Shown here: positions 5,358 through 8,153 of the stretch, piece by piece
Position numbering within the stretch: position 1 is the first letter of the stretch
Layout of the letters: each line of letters starts with the position of its first letter
NCBI GenBank assembly: GCA_902386085.1
Contig: CABMIA010000163.1
Coordinates: forward strand, 1 to 8,153
Direction of reading: 5' to 3'
Origin: an uncultured archaeon
GTDB lineage: Archaea; Halobacteriota; Methanosarcinia; Methanosarcinales; Methanoperedenaceae
Length of the DNA stretch: 8,153 bases
Position numbers and translations under genes: made by a program
Notes under the pieces: generated by a model
Told to the model about the DNA's origin: nothing
Database searches by the model: none
Seen by the model: only the letters and a program-made list of their open reading frames with translations

Positions 5358-5397
5358 CATTATTAATAATTATGCTCCATTATTAATAATGATGCTC
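5358..5397 (+). repeat. Two tandem 20-bp repeats, each with a perfect 12-bp palindrome
   Basis: The units CATTATTAATAATTATGCTC (5358-5377) and CATTATTAATAATGATGCTC (5378-5397) are directly adjacent and differ at one base. Each contains the palindrome ATTATTAATAAT, so the two palindromes are 20 bp apart, about two helical turns, on the same DNA face. They lie about 22 bases upstream of the TATA box of the hdr operon and begin right after the stop of the 52-aa ORF. A double operator for a dimeric regulator is the most likely reading; an AU-only RNA hairpin would be too weak for a terminator. Confidence 0.65.
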
Positions 5398-5419
5398 TGC
5401 ATCGTTAAAAATCGAAATC

Positions 5420-5426
5420 TTTAAAA
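5420..5426 (+). promoter_or_regulatory. TATA box (TTTAAAA) with BRE for the hdr operon
   Basis: CGAAATC followed by TTTAAAA fits a BRE plus TATA box, predicting transcription start near 5449 and a leader of about 27 bases before the TTG/GTG start pair at 5475/5478. A second weaker candidate, ATTAAAAA at about 5447-5454, would give a leaderless mRNA. Confidence 0.5.
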
Positions 5427-5474
5427 CCACTTATTATCTTCTAACCATTAAAAACGTTACAAACCAAATAAACG

Positions 5475-6518
5475 TTGGTGGGTACTACGAGTAACGTACA
5501 AAGCTGTTATCAGTGCGGTAAATGCACATCCATATGCCCCATGCGCCGGGTTTCAAAGACATCCCCGCGGAGTTCTATTTATAATTCCAATGTATACGGG
5601 CTTGAAACAAAAGATATCTGGACATGCCTTACCTGCGGACTATGCCCCCAGGAATGCCCGCAGCAGGTGGATTTTTTAAATTTCATAAAACAAGAAAGGG
5701 AAGGGAAGCAGCCGCTTGAGGTCGCGCACCTTGGCGTTTTTACCGAACTTGCGGAATTGAGTTCCAGGCTTAACGGGAATACCAGACCGGAAGGCGCGTC
5801 AGGCTCAAAGTACGGGTATTTCCCGGGATGCGTTGATTCGCTGGGTTTATTTTTGCATGATGTCAGGTGTGATTTTGGGGAAATCGCGACGTCGTCACTA
5901 ATGCTCCTTGATAAGATAGGCATCAAGCCCCAGGTAATGCAGATGAAATGCTGCGGCCATGACGTCCTCTGGCAGGGAAAAAATGATACCTTTGACAGGC
6001 TTAAGAAATCCAATGCGCAGTACATAGAGGATAGCGGTATCGATACCCTTGTTACCAGTTGCGCTGAATGCTACCGCACATTTTCGAAGGACTATAACCT
6101 CGGTATCAGGGTAGTTCACATTTCGGAGCTCCTGGATAAACTCGGCCTCAGGATAAATGCTGAAGTAACATATCACGACCCGTGCAGGCTGGGAAGGCAC
6201 ATGGGTATCTATGACGCACCGCGCAAGGCCCTCGCATCCAACGGCGCGAAAATAATAGAGATGGAACATTCAAAAGAAAAAGCCCTGTGCTGCGGCGTCA
6301 GCAGTTTTATGAACTGCAATGAGCAGACAAAAGCCCTGCGAATGGCCCGCATGGATGAGGCCGCGGCAACAGGCGCCAGGACGTTAATTACCACCTGCCC
6401 AAAATGCCTTGCGCATTTTAACTGCCTGAAGAATGAAAAAGATGCCGTGAAGAAATATGATCTTGATGTCGTTGACCTTACCGTGTTCCTTGCGCGGCAA
6501 CTGGAGGGAGCCAAATGA
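5475..6518 (+). CDS. HdrD-like iron-sulfur protein (fused HdrC-like and HdrB-like domains)
   Basis: The 347-aa product has a ferredoxin-like N-terminus and two CCG (cysteine-rich) domains, the layout of HdrD, GlpC and GlcF. Two [4Fe-4S] motifs are complete: Cys11/14/17/21 and Cys51/54/57/61, each followed by Pro. CCG domain 1 has Cys119, Cys159-Cys160, Cys196 and Cys199; CCG domain 2 has Cys237, Cys272-Cys273, Cys308 and Cys311. All five ligands are present in each, so both could hold a noncubane cluster like that of HdrB. No membrane partner (HdrE) is adjacent, so a soluble, Hdr-complex-associated role is more likely than the membrane-bound HdrDE enzyme. The start is ambiguous: TTG 5475 or GTG 5478, no clear ribosome binding site, with an in-frame TAA at 5469. 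It is the first gene of the operon and overlaps hdrC by 4 bases. The exact substrate is unknown. Confidence 0.85.
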   Translation: MVGTTSNVQSCYQCGKCTSICPMRRVSKTSPRSSIYNSNVYGLETKDIWTCLTCGLCPQECPQQVDFLNFIKQEREGKQPLEVAHLGVFTELAELSSRLNGNTRPEGASGSKYGYFPGCVDSLGLFLHDVRCDFGEIATSSLMLLDKIGIKPQVMQMKCCGHDVLWQGKNDTFDRLKKSNAQYIEDSGIDTLVTSCAECYRTFSKDYNLGIRVVHISELLDKLGLRINAEVTYHDPCRLGRHMGIYDAPRKALASNGAKIIEMEHSKEKALCCGVSSFMNCNEQTKALRMARMDEAAATGARTLITTCPKCLAHFNCLKNEKDAVKKYDLDVVDLTVFLARQLEGAK

Positions 6519-7084
6519 TAAAGACAAGCGATCTTGACCCTGATTTCAAGTACGAGATAGCAAACGAGCCCGGCGGAGAGAATATCAAAAAGTGCTTCAA
6601 CTGTACAGGCTGCACCGTGGGATGCCCTGTCACCGAGATTGATAAAGGCTACAACCCGCGAAAGATAATACGGAAAGCCTTGCTTGGTATGCGCAATGAA
6701 GTCCTGACCGATGATTCCCTGTGGTTATGCGCCTCCTGTTACATCTGCTACGAACGCTGCCCGCAGGACGTAAAGATAACCGAGGTCATAGGTGCGATAC
6801 GTGCTATTGCCCAGCGCGAGGCGAAAGCCGGGAAGATAAATATCAATAACCTCAAACCTCTTTTTGATAACCTATTCATTGATTCAGTAAAAAAGAACGG
6901 CAAATGGTATGAGGCAGGTGTAAGCGGCACTTTCATGCTGAAGACAAAAGGTATCGGTGGAGCCGTAGGCTATGCACCAATGGGACTTTCCCTGTTCAGG
7001 AAAGGCAAATTGAGCATCCTCCCGCATAAAATAAAAGGCACTGACCAGATAAAACGCATCTTCGAGGAAGTGGAGACAAAATGA
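6515..7084 (+). CDS. hdrC: CoB-CoM heterodisulfide reductase subunit C (HdrC)
   Basis: The 189-aa product is the normal size for HdrC, the small iron-sulfur subunit that passes electrons from HdrA to HdrB in the soluble heterodisulfide reductase. Two complete C-x2-C-x2-C-x3-C-P motifs are seen: Cys27/30/33/37 (CFNCTGCTVGCP) and Cys72/75/78/82 (CASCYICYERCP). The helical middle with GYNPRKIIRKALLG between them is typical of the family. The C-terminus (GVSGTFMLKTKGIGGAVGYAPMGLSLFRKGKLSILPHKI region) also follows the HdrC pattern. ATG 6515 is inside an ATGA overlap with the preceding gene, and GGAGG (from about 6504) provides the ribosome binding site. It overlaps hdrB by another ATGA at 7081. 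Confidence 0.92.
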   Translation: MIKTSDLDPDFKYEIANEPGGENIKKCFNCTGCTVGCPVTEIDKGYNPRKIIRKALLGMRNEVLTDDSLWLCASCYICYERCPQDVKITEVIGAIRAIAQREAKAGKININNLKPLFDNLFIDSVKKNGKWYEAGVSGTFMLKTKGIGGAVGYAPMGLSLFRKGKLSILPHKIKGTDQIKRIFEEVETK

Positions 7085-8010
7085 AGCTTGCTTATTATCC
7101 GGGATGCACCCTGCACGGCACTGCACGCGAATATGATGCTTCCACAAAAGCAGTCTGCAAAGCCGCAGGAATGGAGCTTGTTGAAATAGAGGACTGGAAC
7201 TGCTGCGGCGCGCTTGAGGCAATATTCGATAAGGAACTGTCCATGGGTCTTTCGGCGCGTAATAACATGCTTGCACAGAAAACAGGCCTTGACCTGGTTA
7301 TACCTTGCAGCATCTGTTCGCATAATCTCGCAAGGGCAGACAGCGCTATGAAACATAATGAAGCCTTCAGGTCAAAGATAGAAAAAGCGCTCGGCGGGAA
7401 ATACACAGGCGTCAAAATGAAACATCTCCTTGACGTCATGGCAAATGATGTGGGAACCGAAGCACTTTCCAAAAAATTCATAAAATCTTTAAAAGGCATT
7501 AAAGCCGTCCCATACTATGGCTGCCTGCTTGTCCGCCCTTCGGAAGTATCAAAATTCGATAACCCCGAAAACCCGACATCCCTTGATAACCTGATACAAG
7601 CCACAGGCGCTGAGTGCCTTCCTTTTACTCAGAAGACCAAATGCTGCGGCGGGAATCTTCTTATGAGCAAACAGGACTACGCGTTCATACTTACAAGGAA
7701 ATTATTCGATGAGGCAAAGGTTGCGGGGGCGAACTGCATCGTTGTGGCATGTCCCATGTGCCACATGCTGCTTGACGGCCAGCAATCGATGATCGAGCGC
7801 GCACAAAATACGATCATTGACATGCCCATCCTTTATTTTACCCAGCTTATCGGTCTTGCCATGGGAATAAGCGAGAAAGAGCTTGAACTTGACAAGAACA
7901 TGGTGTCTCCTGCAAAACTTCTTGAATCCATCGGGAAAGAAAAACCAGAAGAAAAGAAAGTGGAAATCAAAGCTCCCGGCAAAACCGAAGCGGCGGAGGC
8001 GGCAGAATGA
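7081..8010 (+). CDS. hdrB: CoB-CoM heterodisulfide reductase subunit B (HdrB)
   Basis: The 309-aa product is the catalytic subunit that splits CoM-S-S-CoB (or makes it in reverse) at a pair of noncubane [4Fe-4S] clusters. Both CCG motifs are intact: Cys9, Cys41-Cys42, Cys76, Cys79 and Cys148, Cys188-Cys189, Cys224, Cys227, with the typical MKLAYYPGC start and [12 protein letters not shown] end of the second motif. The usual HdrB body ends near residue 285; an extra tail rich in Lys, Glu, Pro and Ala follows ([22 protein letters not shown]), probably disordered. The start ATG 7081 overlaps the hdrC stop by 4 bases, with GGAG just upstream. The stop overlaps the hdrA start in the same way. All cluster ligands are present, so the protein should be active. 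Confidence 0.94.
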   Translation: MKLAYYPGCTLHGTAREYDASTKAVCKAAGMELVEIEDWNCCGALEAIFDKELSMGLSARNNMLAQKTGLDLVIPCSICSHNLARADSAMKHNEAFRSKIEKALGGKYTGVKMKHLLDVMANDVGTEALSKKFIKSLKGIKAVPYYGCLLVRPSEVSKFDNPENPTSLDNLIQATGAECLPFTQKTKCCGGNLLMSKQDYAFILTRKLFDEAKVAGANCIVVACPMCHMLLDGQQSMIERAQNTIIDMPILYFTQLIGLAMGISEKELELDKNMVSPAKLLESIGKEKPEEKKVEIKAPGKTEAAEAAE

Positions 8011-8153
8011 AAGGCTCAGTTGCGGTCGTGGGCGGTGGAATTGCGGGCATCCAGGCAGCCCTTGACCTTGCAGACAGCGGTTTTAAGACCTATCTCATAG
8101 AATCAAGGCCGAGTATTGGGGGAACGATGTCACAGCTTGACAAGACATTCCCG
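8007..8153 (+). CDS. hdrA: CoB-CoM heterodisulfide reductase subunit A (HdrA), N-terminal 49 residues
   Basis: The gene runs off the window; 49 codons are visible. The product begins almost at once with an FAD-binding Rossmann motif ([21 protein letters not shown], residues 5-25, GxGxxG-type), followed by [21 protein letters not shown], the classic HdrA second block. HdrA carries the flavin that bifurcates electrons between heterodisulfide and a low-potential acceptor. Well-studied methanogen HdrA proteins have an extra N-terminal iron-sulfur domain of about 130 residues before this fold; here it is absent, as in the shorter HdrA forms found in several lineages. ATG 8007 overlaps the hdrB stop by 4 bases and has GGAGG 7 bases upstream, so this start is well supported. 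Confidence 0.9.
   Translation, partial: MKGSVAVVGGGIAGIQAALDLADSGFKTYLIESRPSIGGTMSQLDKTFP

Noticed and set aside
5358..5397. Short CRISPR-like repeat or transcription terminator
   Set aside because: There are only two units without spacers, and the AU-only palindromes would form weak RNA stems; an operator is more likely.

Overview
The window looks like a chromosomal piece of an Mcr-carrying archaeon, either a methanogen or an anaerobic methane oxidiser. A Methanosarcinales-type or ANME-2/Methanoperedens-like lineage is the best guess. The evidence is an mcrD gene, an HdrC-HdrB-HdrA operon, an archaeal peptidyl-tRNA hydrolase 2, a DUF460/COG2433 protein, a DUF169 protein, archaeal TATA boxes and GGAGG-type ribosome binding sites. 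The genus call is inference.

Layout. Bases 1-876 (+) hold the 3' part of a DUF460 gene. It converges on a minus-strand block: pth2 (1235 to 888), a small hypothetical gene just upstream of it (1595 to 1245), a previously unlisted 42-aa single-span membrane protein (1794 to 1666), a DUF169 protein (2484 to 1876) and a 64-aa hypothetical with a strong ribosome binding site (2773 to 2579). Next, still on the minus strand, is a surface protein of five Ig-like repeats with an N-terminal membrane segment (about 4406 to 2988). Its best start codon appears to be ATT rather than ATG.

At about 4407-4636 there is a divergent promoter region. It drives the surface protein leftwards and a solitary mcrD rightwards (4637-5170). 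mcrD is followed by an unlisted 52-aa ORF (5199-5357). A regulatory-looking stretch (5358-5426) with two tandem palindrome-bearing 20-bp repeats and a TATA box then precedes a four-gene operon. This operon encodes an HdrD-like two-CCG iron-sulfur protein, HdrC, HdrB and HdrA (the last cut by the window edge). Each of the three junctions is a 4-base ATGA overlap, so the operon is probably translationally coupled.

How the genes fit together. McrD is associated with assembly or maturation of methyl-coenzyme M reductase. The Hdr proteins handle the CoM-S-S-CoB heterodisulfide that Mcr makes (methanogenesis) or consumes (reverse direction), with HdrA as flavin electron-bifurcation subunit. The most interesting points are: an operon encoding two CCG-type reductase modules (HdrD-like and HdrCB) next to one HdrA that starts directly at its FAD fold; mcrD outside an mcr operon; and a palindromic AT-rich motif shared between the mcrD and hdr upstream regions, which may mean common control.
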